In this document: positions 1 through 8,553 of the stretch, piece after piece
How the letters are laid out: the number at the start of each line of letters is the position of its first letter
How positions within the stretch are numbered: the first letter of the stretch is position 1
The notes under the pieces: model-generated
What the model saw: only the letters and a program-made list of their open reading frames with translations
Told to the model about the DNA's origin: nothing
Database searches by the model: none
Source of the DNA: CAZDDI01 sp964504195
GTDB lineage: Bacteria > Chloroflexota > Anaerolineae > B4-G1 > SLSP01
DNA length: 64,000 nucleotides
Assembly: GCA_964504195.1 (NCBI GenBank)
Contig: CAZDDI010000006.1
Location: 1 to 64,000 of the forward strand
Direction: 5' to 3'
Made by a program: the position numbers and the translations under genes

Positions 1-195
1 GCGCATTAAATTGCACAAGCTCTATCCGACAATTGATGTTTGCTGAACTACTAGCATGGCACGCAGACGGCGCACCTATGCGCTGCCAGTTCACGTTACA
101 TTTTCATCCCCACTTGCAATAAAGTGAAGTACCGCAGACTTTTCTTTACGTTTCACGCAACACGTTTCCAAAATCTAAAATCTAAAATCGCGCCA

Positions 196-2331
196 TCACA
201 CCAGCGCGAGATTGACGCGCCCGCGCTCGATGTCCACTTCTATCACTTCCACATCCACCACGTTGCCCACAGCGACTTTCTCGTGCGGCGAGCGGACGTA
301 GCCCGGCCCCATGCGGCTGATGTGGATCAACCCGTCGCGCTTGACGCCGATGTCCACAAAGGCGCCGAAGTCCACGACGTTGCGCACGGTGCCCTGCAGG
401 CGCATCCCTGGCCGCAGGTCTTCCATCTTGAGCACGTCACCGCGTAGGATCGGGCCTTCCAGGTCGTCGCGGGGATCGCGCCCCGGACGCGCCAGCGCAT
501 CGAGGATGTCCTCCAGGGTGGGTCGCCCTGTTCCCAGATCGGCGGCGAGCGCGTCCAAATCCATGCCCCGGCGGACTTTTTCCGCCTCCCGCACCAATTC
601 TGCTGCGCCAAGCTCCGCGCCGAGCAGCTCCAGCAGCGCGCGGGCAGCCGGGTAGCTCTCCGGGTGGATGGGGGTGTTATCGAGTGGCTCTTCGCCGCCG
701 GGCACGCGCAGGAAGCCCGCTGCCTGCACAAAGGTCTTCGGCCCTAGCCCGGACACTTTGCGCAACGCCTGCCGCGAGGGGAACGCGCCTGCCTGATCCC
801 GATAGGTCACAATGCCATCGGCCAGCTTCGGCCCAATGCCGGAGACGTAGCGCAGCAACGCCGGCGACGCGGTGTTGAGGTCTACGCCCACACTGTTCAC
901 GGCGGATTCCACCACCACATCCAGCGCTTCGCCCAGCGCTTTCTGATCCACATCATGCTGGTACAGCCCCACCCCGATAGATTTCGGGTCAATTTTCACC
1001 AGCTCGGCCAGCGGGTCTTGCAGACGGCGGGCGATGGAGACCGCGCCGCGCAGCGATACGTCCATATCGGGCAGTTCTTGCCGAGCCAGCGGGGAGGCCG
1101 AGTAGACCGAGGCGCCCGCTTCGTTCACAATCGTATACTTGACCGGCAACCCGTCTTGAATCAACCCAGCGACGAGCAGTTCTGTCTCGCGGCTGGCGGT
1201 ACCGTTGCCGATGGCGACGATGGTGACGTGATGCTTGCCTACCAGATGCCGCAGCGTGTCCTGCGCCTGTTCCGCGTGGCGGTCGGGGTAGATGGTGCGC
1301 GTGTCCAGCACCTTGCCGGTGGCATCCACCACCGCCACCTTGCAGCCGGTGCGGATGCCGGGATCAATGCCCAGCACAACCTGCCCCCGGAAGGGCGGTT
1401 GCAACAGCAGCGCGCGGAGATTGGTGGCAAAGACGCCGATGGCATGGGCGTCGGCCACCTCGGTGAGCGCGCGCCGAATCTCGCGCTCGATAGCGGGAAA
1501 GAGCAGCCGGTCGTACCCGTCGCGCCGCGCCGCGAGCAGGTCATCGCTGAGCGGGCTGCCGCTATCGGCGGGGTAGAGCTGTGCCACCAGCCCCAACGCC
1601 TCCGCTTCGGGCAGTTCCAGCGTGATTTTGAGCGCGCCTTCACGCTCGGCGCGGTTGAGGGCCAGCGTTTGGTGCGGGCGCAGGTTGCGCACATCGCCAA
1701 AGAAGCCGTAGTACATCTGATAGACCTTCTTGGGGTCTTTTTCCGCATCGGCGAGCGCGGCGCTAAGCGTGCCGCGCCGCTGTGTCAGATTGCGCAGGCT
1801 TTCACGGGCGCGCGGGTCATCAGCGACAACTTCGGCCACAATGTCGCGCGCGCCGGCGTAGGCATCTTCCACCGTCGGCACGTCTTCCGTGAGGAACGGC
1901 TGCGCCAATGCCTCGCGCTCCCCATCGAGTGGCTGCGCTAGCACCAGGTCGGCCAGGGGTTGCAAGCCCTTTTCTTTGGCGATGCTGGCCCGTGTCCGCC
2001 GCTTGGGCTTGTAGGGCCGGTAAAGGTCTTCCAGGCGTTGCAACGTGTCGGCAGTCGTCACATCGGCGGCCAGCTCTGGCGTCAACACCCCCTGCTCTTC
2101 GAGGCTGCGCAGAATCGTCTCGCGGCGATCCTCCATATTGCGGCGATAGGTCACGCGCTCGGCGATCTTCCGCAGTTCTTCTTCATCCAACGTGCCAGTG
2201 ACTTCCTTGCGGTAGCGGGCGATAAAGGGGATGGTGTTGCCCTCATCCAACAGCGTCACCGCTGCCGTGACGCGCGGCGATTCCAGGTGTAAATCCGCTG
2301 CTACAGCGGCGATAATTTTGATTGTGTCCAA
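196..2331 (-). CDS. tex: Tex family transcription accessory / RNA-binding S1 protein
   Basis: A 711-residue protein with the full Tex architecture, slightly shorter than the usual 720-780. It has an N-terminal helical HTH region containing the FIARYRKEVTGTLDE motif, a YqgF/RNase H-like fold in the middle (LGIDPGIRTGCK), a helix-hairpin-helix pair (VSGIGPKLADGI and VSGLGPKTF), and a C-terminal S1 domain (GTVRNVVDFGAFVDIGVKRD). Tex binds nucleic acids and is a cytoplasmic transcription/translation accessory factor. The ATG at 2331 gives the canonical N-terminus. It is the last leftward gene of this flank and is separated from the upstream permease by a heptamer repeat. Family assignment is secure; the exact cellular role is not well defined in any species. 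Confidence 0.96.
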   Translation of the reverse strand: MDTIKIIAAVAADLHLESPRVTAAVTLLDEGNTIPFIARYRKEVTGTLDEEELRKIAERVTYRRNMEDRRETILRSLEEQGVLTPELAADVTTADTLQRLEDLYRPYKPKRRTRASIAKEKGLQPLADLVLAQPLDGEREALAQPFLTEDVPTVEDAYAGARDIVAEVVADDPRARESLRNLTQRRGTLSAALADAEKDPKKVYQMYYGFFGDVRNLRPHQTLALNRAEREGALKITLELPEAEALGLVAQLYPADSGSPLSDDLLAARRDGYDRLLFPAIEREIRRALTEVADAHAIGVFATNLRALLLQPPFRGQVVLGIDPGIRTGCKVAVVDATGKVLDTRTIYPDRHAEQAQDTLRHLVGKHHVTIVAIGNGTASRETELLVAGLIQDGLPVKYTIVNEAGASVYSASPLARQELPDMDVSLRGAVSIARRLQDPLAELVKIDPKSIGVGLYQHDVDQKALGEALDVVVESAVNSVGVDLNTASPALLRYVSGIGPKLADGIVTYRDQAGAFPSRQALRKVSGLGPKTFVQAAGFLRVPGGEEPLDNTPIHPESYPAARALLELLGAELGAAELVREAEKVRRGMDLDALAADLGTGRPTLEDILDALARPGRDPRDDLEGPILRGDVLKMEDLRPGMRLQGTVRNVVDFGAFVDIGVKRDGLIHISRMGPGYVRSPHEKVAVGNVVDVEVIEVDIERGRVNLALV

Positions 2332-2407
2332 GTTGCCTTCTCCTGTTATTTCACAGTTTGCTCAGTTTCAAGCCACAAGCCGCAAGTCTTAAGCCAGAAG
2401 CCAGATA

Positions 2408-2527
2408 TTGCTTGCTGCTTGCTGCTTGCTGCTTGCTGCTTGCCGCTTGCCGCTTGCCGCTTGCCGCTTGCCGCTTGCCGCTTGCTGCTTGCCGCTTGCT
2501 GCTTGCCGCTTGCTGCTTGCCGCTTGC
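2408..2527. repeat. Tandem heptamer repeat (CTTGCTG/CTTGCCG)
   Basis: About 17 head-to-tail copies of a 7-base unit, CTTGCTG or CTTGCCG, run right up to the stop codon of the ABC permease. The two unit variants alternate in blocks. The preceding bases (AAGCCACAAGCCGCAAG) look like the same unit on the other strand. No ORF of its own is supported. It may be a slippage-prone simple repeat or a spacer. Confidence 0.9.
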
Positions 2528-3634
2528 TCAGTCCAACTTACTCGCCAATGTGCGGGTGGCGATAAGCGCCATGACTACCCCAATCCCGGCGATTGCCAGC
2601 AGGTGCGGCCAGAGATGCTCCGGGCCGGAGCCTTTCAGCACCACGCTGCGCACGATGATGAGGAAATGATTGAGCGGCACAAACTGCGCCACCCACCCCA
2701 TCAGCGCGGGCATATCGCGCACTGGCACCAAATAGCCGCAGAGGGCCACATCCACCATCGCTTGAATGAAAACGAGCAGGATAGCCTGCTGCTGATTGGC
2801 CGCCAGCGACGAAATCAACGTCCCCCACACCACTTCTACCGCGATGAACAGCACGCTCGCCGCCAGGAGAAACGGGTATGAACCGCGCACCGGGATGCCA
2901 AAGACAAACACCACGAGCAGCGTGAGCAGGAAGAAATCGAACAAGCCCACCAGCGTAGGCGGAATCACCTTACCTAGCAGCAGCTCAGGCCGCCGCACGG
3001 GCGTGACCATCAGCTGCTCCATCGTACCCATCTCTCGCTCGCGGGCCAGCCCTAGCGCGGCCACGCCCAACGTGATCTGGTAGGTAATGAAGCCGAGCTG
3101 CGCGCCGATGCTGTACGGACGCGAGGAGACATGGATATTATAGCGCATTTGTGCTTCGATGCTGATGCCGCCGCGTCCCATCCCGCCCTGCTGCTGCAAG
3201 AAGCGCTGGATGACCTGTTGCCCGGCGCCTTCGATGACGCGCGCAATGATGACATTGCTCCCATCAATGATGGCTTGCACGGCGAGCGTATCGGTGGGAT
3301 TTTGCACCACAGCGGTCATCCCCGCCGGGATGATGAAGACCGCGTAGATGCGCCCGTATTCCAGATCGTCCAGACTCTCATCCAGCGCGTTGGGATAATC
3401 CACTACCGCAAGGGTGTCCGAGGCGTCGAAGAGCGCGACCAGCGCGCGGCTGGCGGCGCTGCGTTCCAGATCGAGCACGGCAATCGGGATATCCTGAATC
3501 CCGCGCCCGGTGGCCTGCACCAGCAGCGCCAGTTGCAGCAAGGGGAGCAGGATGAGAAACAGCAGCATCGTGCGGTCGCGCACGAACTGCCGTATATCTT
3601 TGTTAGCAATGGCCCAGACGGTGTCAAAACGCAT
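2528..3634 (-). CDS. ABC-2 type transporter permease (YhhJ-like)
   Basis: A 368-residue integral membrane subunit of an ABC-2 exporter. It has a cytoplasmic N-terminus, one membrane segment (about residues 22-42), a large external domain, and a C-terminal block of about five membrane segments. The REREMGTMEQLMVTPVRRPE stretch is the hallmark coupling region of ABC2_membrane_3 proteins. A second, clearly related permease lies at 4533-5660. The two would form a heterodimeric pair like YhhJ/YhiH-type exporters, but no ATPase gene is in the window, so it must be encoded elsewhere. Substrate unknown. The ATG at 3634 starts directly before the conserved N-terminal region. Confidence 0.9.
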   Translation of the reverse strand: MRFDTVWAIANKDIRQFVRDRTMLLFLILLPLLQLALLVQATGRGIQDIPIAVLDLERSAASRALVALFDASDTLAVVDYPNALDESLDDLEYGRIYAVFIIPAGMTAVVQNPTDTLAVQAIIDGSNVIIARVIEGAGQQVIQRFLQQQGGMGRGGISIEAQMRYNIHVSSRPYSIGAQLGFITYQITLGVAALGLAREREMGTMEQLMVTPVRRPELLLGKVIPPTLVGLFDFFLLTLLVVFVFGIPVRGSYPFLLAASVLFIAVEVVWGTLISSLAANQQQAILLVFIQAMVDVALCGYLVPVRDMPALMGWVAQFVPLNHFLIIVRSVVLKGSGPEHLWPHLLAIAGIGVVMALIATRTLASKLD

Positions 3635-3685
3635 AAAGATTCGTCAGATTGAAACGTGAAACGTAATGCGTGAGATTGCAAATTT

Positions 3686-3717
3686 ATTCGGCGTGGGCTT
3701 GAAAGTCCACGCCGAAT
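3686..3717 (-). terminator. 11-bp inverted repeat downstream of hepT
   Basis: Arms ATTCGGCGTGG and CCACGCCGAAT enclose a 10-base loop just after the HepT stop codon. A leftward transcript would form a strong stem but no U-tract follows, so this may be a factor-dependent stop or a REP-like element rather than a classical terminator. Confidence 0.45.
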
Positions 3718-3754
3718 TGAGTTGTGGTTGACTACTGGTACAGAAGTCGCTGTG

Positions 3755-4135
3755 TTAGCTTGTGGTTTCTGTCATACCATCTTCATCAGGCAGATGCTCT
3801 ACGTCCAAATCTTTGATGGCACTTATCAATACCTCAAGATCGTCCGTGCAAACGCGCCAGAGACGCTCGTAATGTATGTCGCCATATTCATGTGCCAACA
3901 CATTGCGCAAGGCAATGATGGAGCGCCAGGGTATGTTCGGACACTTGTCACGAGTCTCTTGCGTGACCCGCCGCGCGGCTTCACCAATAATTTCCAAGTT
4001 GCGTTCAATCGCATTGCGTAACATGCGCTGTTTAAGCAAGTCTGCAAAGCTTTGGCCTTGCGTAAAATCCATAATCGCCTGCGCTGCATCCAGCATATCC
4101 CACAGACGAGCTTTATCTTTACGCTCAAGCCACAT
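3755..4135 (-). CDS. hepT: HepT-like HEPN ribonuclease toxin (DUF86)
   Basis: A 126-residue protein of the HepT/DUF86 HEPN family. It carries the RX4HXY catalytic motif as RNVLAHEY near residue 77 and is fully helical. In this family the HEPN protein is an RNase toxin that is silenced by the adjacent MNT nucleotidyltransferase, which adds AMP to the motif tyrosine. The gene overlaps the 3' end of mntA by 11 bases, so the two are translationally coupled. The pair sits between two ABC permease genes that would otherwise be neighbours. The catalytic residues are intact, so the toxin is probably active. Confidence 0.9.
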   Translation of the reverse strand: MWLERKDKARLWDMLDAAQAIMDFTQGQSFADLLKQRMLRNAIERNLEIIGEAARRVTQETRDKCPNIPWRSIIALRNVLAHEYGDIHYERLWRVCTDDLEVLISAIKDLDVEHLPDEDGMTETTS

Positions 4136-4424
4136 AGAGCACCTCGCTGGTGGTCAGGATCTCCTGTCTGCGCCAGGGGTTGCGCAAGGCTTCTTTTTCA
4201 ACCAGATCTACCGAGCGCCCGAAGTAGCTTTCCAGCTCCGCTTTCATCTGCATCAAGTCAAGCAAGCTCCATGGCGCTTCCGGACGGAAGCTGACCAGAA
4301 AATCCAGATCGCTTTCGGGGCTGAAATCCTCGCGCAGCGCCGATCCGAAAAGCGCCAATTCGACCACTTTCCAGCGTTGACAAAATGCGGCGAGCTGCTC
4401 TGGGTTGATCAAAACTCGTTCCAT
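4125..4424 (-). CDS. mntA: MntA-like minimal nucleotidyltransferase antitoxin
   Basis: A minimal nucleotidyltransferase with the GS-X10-DXD signature (GSALREDFSPESDLDF). It is the expected antitoxin partner of HepT and acts by AMPylating it. I use the ATG at 4424 (about 99 residues). An in-frame GTG at 4457 would add 11 residues of poor conservation. Neither start has a clear Shine-Dalgarno sequence. A TATAGT box overlaps the GTG region, so a near-leaderless transcript from the ATG is possible. It overlaps hepT by 11 bases at its 3' end. Confidence 0.88.
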   Translation of the reverse strand: MERVLINPEQLAAFCQRWKVVELALFGSALREDFSPESDLDFLVSFRPEAPWSLLDLMQMKAELESYFGRSVDLVEKEALRNPWRRQEILTTSEVLYVA

Positions 4425-4532
4425 ACGTATCGTATCCTGTGCTTTGCTTGCTTTCACTATACTACAGATTTACAGCAGAGTCAAAACTTGCCGCCTAACC
4501 ATATAGCCAGAGAAATCTTCACGTTTCGCGCC

Positions 4533-5660
4533 TCACCCCAACCGTTTTTTGAACGTTACCACTGCGATGGCGAATCCGCCCGCAGCCATGAGCGCAAGAA
4601 CGCCGATGGGACGCAGGAAGGCGTCAGGGCCTAGTCCGCGAATGAAAATGGCCCGCGCAATTTCGACGAAATGCGTGGCCGGGAAGATGTCCGAGGAGAG
4701 CCGATCCGCGCCGGTCGCCAGGATGGGCACAACCAGCCCGGCGTTGAAGAAGGCCGGGATGAAGAAAATGGTCAACACGGTGAAGAAGGCCAGCTGCTGC
4801 GTGCGCAGGATAGGAGCGAGCGCCGTCACCATACCGATCGTGGCGGTGAGGTACAGACAGGCCACCAGCATATAGAGGGGGAACGAGCCGCGAAACGGCA
4901 CGCGGAACCAGAACAGCGCCACCAGCCAGGCGACGAAAACGCTGCCCAGTCCCAGCACGATGTAGCCCAGCGACTTGCCCAGCAGGTATTCCAGACCTTG
5001 CACCGGCGTGGTAATCAGCCCCTCGAACGAGCCGAGCTCCCGCTCGCGGGCAAGCGCCAGCCCGTAAGCCAGCGCGGGCATGGAGAGCACCACCCCGGTC
5101 AAGCCCGGCACCATGCCCACCATCGCGCTCCGTTCAGGATTGTACCAGATCGCCGAGCGCAGCTCCAGCGCGGGCCGGGTCAACACACGCCCCTCCAGCA
5201 GCACGGCTTTGCTGAACATCGCCGAGCGGATCATCAAATCGCCCAACACCTGCGGCGCACGAATGGCGTCGGTGGCGTCGAAAACGGCCTGCACCTGCGC
5301 CGCGCGCCCGACGATGAGATTGCGCGTGAAGTCAGCCGGAATGATGAGGACAAAATCCACGCGCCCGGCGAGCAACAAAGGTTCAATATCCGCTTCGGAG
5401 GCAATCATGGCGAGAAGTTCGAAATCCTCATCCGCCGTGAGGCGCTCGATGTAGCGGCGGGTATACGCGGAGTTTTCGAGGTCCCAGAGCGCGAAGCGCG
5501 CGCCCTGCGCTTGCACGGCAAAGACGTTGGCTAACAGAATGAGCAGCGCTGCCGGTGCCAATGTCACCAGCAGCAAAGTGCGGGGATCGCGCAGGATGTG
5601 GCGGAATTCTTTGCTGAGGATGGCGCGAAAGCGGCGGGGCGAAAAGCGCAGCGCGCTCAT
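4533..5660 (-). CDS. ABC-2 type transporter permease (second subunit)
   Basis: A 375-residue ABC-2 permease homologous to the one at 2528-3634. It has an N-terminal membrane segment after KEFRHILRDPRT, a large extracytoplasmic domain, then several C-terminal membrane segments with the coupling motif ARERELGSFEGLITTPVQGL. The ATG at 5660 is chosen because it overlaps the upstream methyltransferase stop as ATGA and matches the family N-terminus. The longer reading frame upstream is out-of-frame readthrough of that gene. Together with the other permease it would form an export complex needing an ATPase that is not encoded here. The MntA-HepT pair lies between the two permease genes. Confidence 0.9.
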   Translation of the reverse strand: MSALRFSPRRFRAILSKEFRHILRDPRTLLLVTLAPAALLILLANVFAVQAQGARFALWDLENSAYTRRYIERLTADEDFELLAMIASEADIEPLLLAGRVDFVLIIPADFTRNLIVGRAAQVQAVFDATDAIRAPQVLGDLMIRSAMFSKAVLLEGRVLTRPALELRSAIWYNPERSAMVGMVPGLTGVVLSMPALAYGLALARERELGSFEGLITTPVQGLEYLLGKSLGYIVLGLGSVFVAWLVALFWFRVPFRGSFPLYMLVACLYLTATIGMVTALAPILRTQQLAFFTVLTIFFIPAFFNAGLVVPILATGADRLSSDIFPATHFVEIARAIFIRGLGPDAFLRPIGVLALMAAGGFAIAVVTFKKRLG

Positions 5661-6481
5661 GCCAGGTCTATGAAGCCCGCTGCGGCGGGGAAGCTGTGCC
5701 CATTGGCGCAGGCCACGCTGTCCGCCGTACGGCGCAACGCAGCAGCGCAGATGGGGCATTGCAGGATGTCCTCCAGGCGGCGCAGACTCACCGGCTGCGG
5801 CACGCCCGACTTGACAGCCCACACCAAATCATAGTCCTCTTGCCAGGGCTGCGTGCGGATCATCTCCAGCGGCAGGGTTTGCAGCAGCGCCTCAAACGCT
5901 TCCGGCGTGTAGCTGCGGCCCGGCAACAGGCGCGCATCCCGCCCAATGCGGTTGGTGATGAGGAAGATGCCGCCGGGGCGTAGCACACGCGCCAGCTCGT
6001 GTAGCACCGCTTCTGGATGAGGCATGAATTCCAGGGCTTCCAGACAGGAGACAACATCGAACGTAGCATCGGGGAACGGGAGCTGCGCGGCGTCCTGACG
6101 GATGAACGTGAGGCGGTCGGCCCAGGGCTGCGTGGTCGCTACGGCCTGGCGCAACATCTTGCGGGAGTAGTCCACGCCGATGATGCGCCCGTGGAACCCG
6201 GCTTGCGCGCAAAGCGTGCGGGCGAGCCGCGCGGTGCCGGTGGCTACATCCAGCAGCAATGGATCAGGATACGTCGCCAGCGCGCGGCTGAGCGGCAGTC
6301 CGAGAAACCACTGTTCGTAGCCAGGTTCATAGCTTTTGATGTTATCGTAAGCTTTGGCGGAAAGATCGTAGAGCCAGGCCACTACCCGGCGGCCCAGGTA
6401 TGCGCCTTCGGCGATAATCAGCTGCCAGTAGAGAAAGGCCGCCAGCGCCACCAATCCCAGAGCTACCCATAGCCAGGTCAT
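5657..6481 (-). CDS. Membrane-anchored SAM methyltransferase with C-terminal zinc ribbon
   Basis: A 274-residue protein. It has an N-terminal membrane helix (about residues 2-22), a class I methyltransferase domain with motif I LLLDVATGTARLA and a VLRPGG motif, then a Trm112-like zinc ribbon at the C-terminus (CPIC with a later CANGH). The ATG at 6481 sits two bases from the stop of the upstream membrane gene. The gene ends in an ATGA overlap with the downstream permease, so the three genes form one operon. Substrate unknown. The domain order is the same as in the methyltransferase at 8554-9450 except for the added membrane anchor. Confidence 0.85.
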   Translation of the reverse strand: MTWLWVALGLVALAAFLYWQLIIAEGAYLGRRVVAWLYDLSAKAYDNIKSYEPGYEQWFLGLPLSRALATYPDPLLLDVATGTARLARTLCAQAGFHGRIIGVDYSRKMLRQAVATTQPWADRLTFIRQDAAQLPFPDATFDVVSCLEALEFMPHPEAVLHELARVLRPGGIFLITNRIGRDARLLPGRSYTPEAFEALLQTLPLEMIRTQPWQEDYDLVWAVKSGVPQPVSLRRLEDILQCPICAAALRRTADSVACANGHSFPAAAGFIDLA

Positions 6482-6482
6482 G

Positions 6483-7328
6483 TTATAGCACCCACGCCAT
6501 GAGTAGTAGCATCGCCAACACCCACAGGCCAATCGCGCGCCGGTAATCAGGCAGCGGGGTGCGCTGTAGCAGGTGCAGGCAACCCGGCAAGGCAAGCAGG
6601 AGCAGAATGCCGGCGGCCAGGTGATTGCCATGCCAGATCAGGAATCCGGTCGCCAGCAGCGGCCCGCCGAGTGTCAGGTACGAGGGACGGCCATACAGTC
6701 CCACCAGCAGCGCAAGCACGAGCGCGGAAAGCGCCGGGAGTGTGTTTGTGCCCTGGCCTAGCGTTGCACCCAGGAACCAGGGTAATCCTACCAGCGCCAA
6801 TCCTTCCCAGCCGGGAACACATTGCCCGCGCCCTTCACACCAGAGGGCCGCCAATTGGGAGCAGGCAAAGAACAATCCAGTGAGCATGAGCGCATCACGG
6901 CCTAGCGCGGCGCTGAGGAGCAGACTCACAGCGAGTGCAAGCAGCGCCGCGCGCAACGGCGCGGCGAGATGTGCGGCGCCCACCTGCTGCCACCAGGCGC
7001 GGGCTTGCGCCACCCGCTGATGTAGTCGCGCGCCGGGCGTTTGGGGCAGGGTATAGGGCAACGCGGGCGTGGGGAGTGCAGATTGCCAGTCACGCCAGCG
7101 GCGCAAGGGCGTGGCCCAATCGGTGGCGAGGATTGTATACCAGAGCGGCCCCCAACCGGCCAACACCAGCCCCACTGCCAGGAGCAACGCCGGGAGCTGC
7201 TCGGAGGTGAACGGGCGAGCAAAAGCCCACGCGCTGCCTAACACGGCCACGAGGGGCAATGCACCCCAGCCGTGATTCCAGCTCCAGGTAGTGTAGGGGG
7301 ATGTGCTCAAATCTATTGTGCGTTCCAT
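6483..7328 (-). CDS. Polytopic membrane protein of unknown function
   Basis: A 281-residue hydrophobic protein with roughly seven to eight predicted membrane segments and no recognised catalytic motif. I use the ATG at 7328; the longer frame upstream covers the promoter. A GGTATAAT box lies ten bases before the ATG, which implies an almost leaderless transcript. The gene is followed directly by the membrane-anchored methyltransferase and an ABC permease, so it is the first gene of that operon. Function not recognised. Confidence 0.75.
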   Translation of the reverse strand: MERTIDLSTSPYTTWSWNHGWGALPLVAVLGSAWAFARPFTSEQLPALLLAVGLVLAGWGPLWYTILATDWATPLRRWRDWQSALPTPALPYTLPQTPGARLHQRVAQARAWWQQVGAAHLAAPLRAALLALAVSLLLSAALGRDALMLTGLFFACSQLAALWCEGRGQCVPGWEGLALVGLPWFLGATLGQGTNTLPALSALVLALLVGLYGRPSYLTLGGPLLATGFLIWHGNHLAAGILLLLALPGCLHLLQRTPLPDYRRAIGLWVLAMLLLMAWVL

Positions 7329-7337
7329 TGTGAAAGC

Positions 7338-7343
7338 ATTATA
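7338..7343 (-). promoter_or_regulatory. -10 box (TATAAT) for the 7328 operon
   Basis: On the minus strand the sequence reads AAGGTATAATGC, ten bases before the ATG at 7328. The GGTATAAT core recurs before the genes at 8356 and 10266, which supports it as the host housekeeping -10 element. The transcript would have a leader of only a few bases. Confidence 0.6.
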
Positions 7344-7384
7344 CCTTAGTGTACGTTCTGGCAAAGCAGGGGGGAGACGACGGG

Positions 7385-7453
7385 CCACCGACTACAGACT
7401 ACCGCGCGTGAGTGCTTGCCTATCGTTTATCATTCGTCGTCCGTAGTCGGTGG
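7385..7453. repeat. Spaced inverted repeat between two leftward genes
   Basis: CCACCGACTAC at 7385-7395 is repeated in inverted form as GTAGTCGGTGG at 7443-7453, directly after the CDF stop codon. The 47-base centre contains no ORF. It could be the degenerate ends of a small non-autonomous element or a long hairpin. Confidence 0.6.
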
Positions 7454-8356
7454 TCAATCCCGCTGAGGTTTCTCTGGCTCTACATGCACATAGGCACGAT
7501 CCACATCGGGTAGAGCTTCTAACCGCGCCTGCACCTCATCGGCGATGTGATGCGCCTCATAGAGCGTCAAACTGCCGTTGACATCAACATGCAAGTCGGC
7601 CACCAGCTGCGGGCCGACATATTCCGTAATGACCTGATGGACATCATGGACACCGGAAACGCTTTGTGCGGTTTCGGCAATCACCACGCGCAGTTCCGGC
7701 GATGCGCCTGCGCCAGTAAGGTATTTGAGGTTTTCACCCCACGCGCCAAAAGCAATGCGGAGAATCCACAGGGAAACGGCCATGCCGGCCAACGGATCCA
7801 GAATCGGCCAGAGGAAATTCGATCCCAATACCCCGATAAAGGCCGCAATAGAGGTCAGTACGTCGCTGAGATTATCGCTGGCGGTGGTTTCGAGCGTGGG
7901 ACTGTTCACCTGCCGCGCGATGCGCCGAATTGCAACAAACATACCAGCCTTGATAGCGGCGCTGGCAAGCAGGACCAGGGTCGGCAAACCCGGATTGACC
8001 GCAATAGCACCCTCGATAAACCGCATGATAGCGGTACGTCCGGCTTCCACCCCTGCGTAGGTCATCGCGGCGGCTACCAGTAGCCCGGCCACCGGCTCGA
8101 AACGACTGTGCCCTTGCGGATGGCCCAAATCGGGCGGCTGTTGCGAAAGCCGCAACACCAGCACCATTAGCAGCGAGTAGAAAACATCCGAGACCGAGTT
8201 GGCCGCATCGGCGTAGAGCGCCACGCTACCGGAGAGGTAAGCCACTACGCCTTTACCTATCGCCAGCGCAATATTCCCAATCAGCGTAATAATCATCGCC
8301 TGCCGGAACAAGCGGCGGCGGTCAAGGTCGGGCGTGTAATCGCGCACCCATTGCAT
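7454..8356 (-). CDS. Cation diffusion facilitator transporter (Mn/Fe type)
   Basis: A 300-residue CDF transporter with six membrane segments and a C-terminal cytoplasmic domain ending in HVEPEKPQ. The metal-site signatures are NSVSD in helix 2 and DNLSD in helix 5. That is an N-x3-D / D-x3-D pattern, seen in manganese or iron exporters rather than in zinc exporters (H-x3-D). The start at 8356 has the Shine-Dalgarno sequence AGGAG nine bases upstream; an earlier in-frame start lacks one. A TATAAT box for it lies at 8542-8547. It probably exports a divalent metal in exchange for protons. Confidence 0.88.
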   Translation of the reverse strand: MQWVRDYTPDLDRRRLFRQAMIITLIGNIALAIGKGVVAYLSGSVALYADAANSVSDVFYSLLMVLVLRLSQQPPDLGHPQGHSRFEPVAGLLVAAAMTYAGVEAGRTAIMRFIEGAIAVNPGLPTLVLLASAAIKAGMFVAIRRIARQVNSPTLETTASDNLSDVLTSIAAFIGVLGSNFLWPILDPLAGMAVSLWILRIAFGAWGENLKYLTGAGASPELRVVIAETAQSVSGVHDVHQVITEYVGPQLVADLHVDVNGSLTLYEAHHIADEVQARLEALPDVDRAYVHVEPEKPQRD

Positions 8357-8411
8357 GATGTTTACTCCTGAAAAAAAATGGCGAATGGCAAACCTCAAAA
8401 TTTTACCTATC

Positions 8412-8429
8412 GCGGATCTAGCGATCCGC
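8412..8429. repeat. Short inverted repeat GCGGATC / GATCCGC
   Basis: Seven-base arms with a four-base centre in the 5' leader of the CDF gene. It resembles the other short GC-rich hairpins in host intergenic regions of this window and could act on the CDF mRNA. Confidence 0.4.
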
Positions 8430-8541
8430 TTTGAGATTCCCAGCTCTACAGAAAAAGAGGCAGAAAGGATAACTGTGTTAGCCGCTCTGCCCCTTTGCTA
8501 ATTTGCTTTAACGCTGGGTTTCCATCGCTAAAGGCAAAAGT

Positions 8542-8547
8542 ATTATA
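8542..8547 (-). promoter_or_regulatory. -10 box (TATAAT) for the CDF gene
   Basis: The minus strand reads TGGTATAATAC just past the stop of the upstream methyltransferase. It predicts a leader of about 180 bases before the CDF start, long enough to hold regulatory structure. No good -35 hexamer is visible. Confidence 0.5.
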
Positions 8548-8553
8548 CCATAC

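Noticed and set aside
955..1941. Long plus-strand ORF antisense to tex
   Set aside because: It is a shadow of the GC-rich tex reading frame: no ribosome site, composition of an antisense translation (many His, Arg, Gln) and no recognisable domain.
2408..2527. Tandem repeats considered as CRISPR or coding sequence
   Set aside because: Seven-base units without spacers. The plus-strand ORFs through it encode only low-complexity Leu/Ala/Cys repeats and have no ribosome site.
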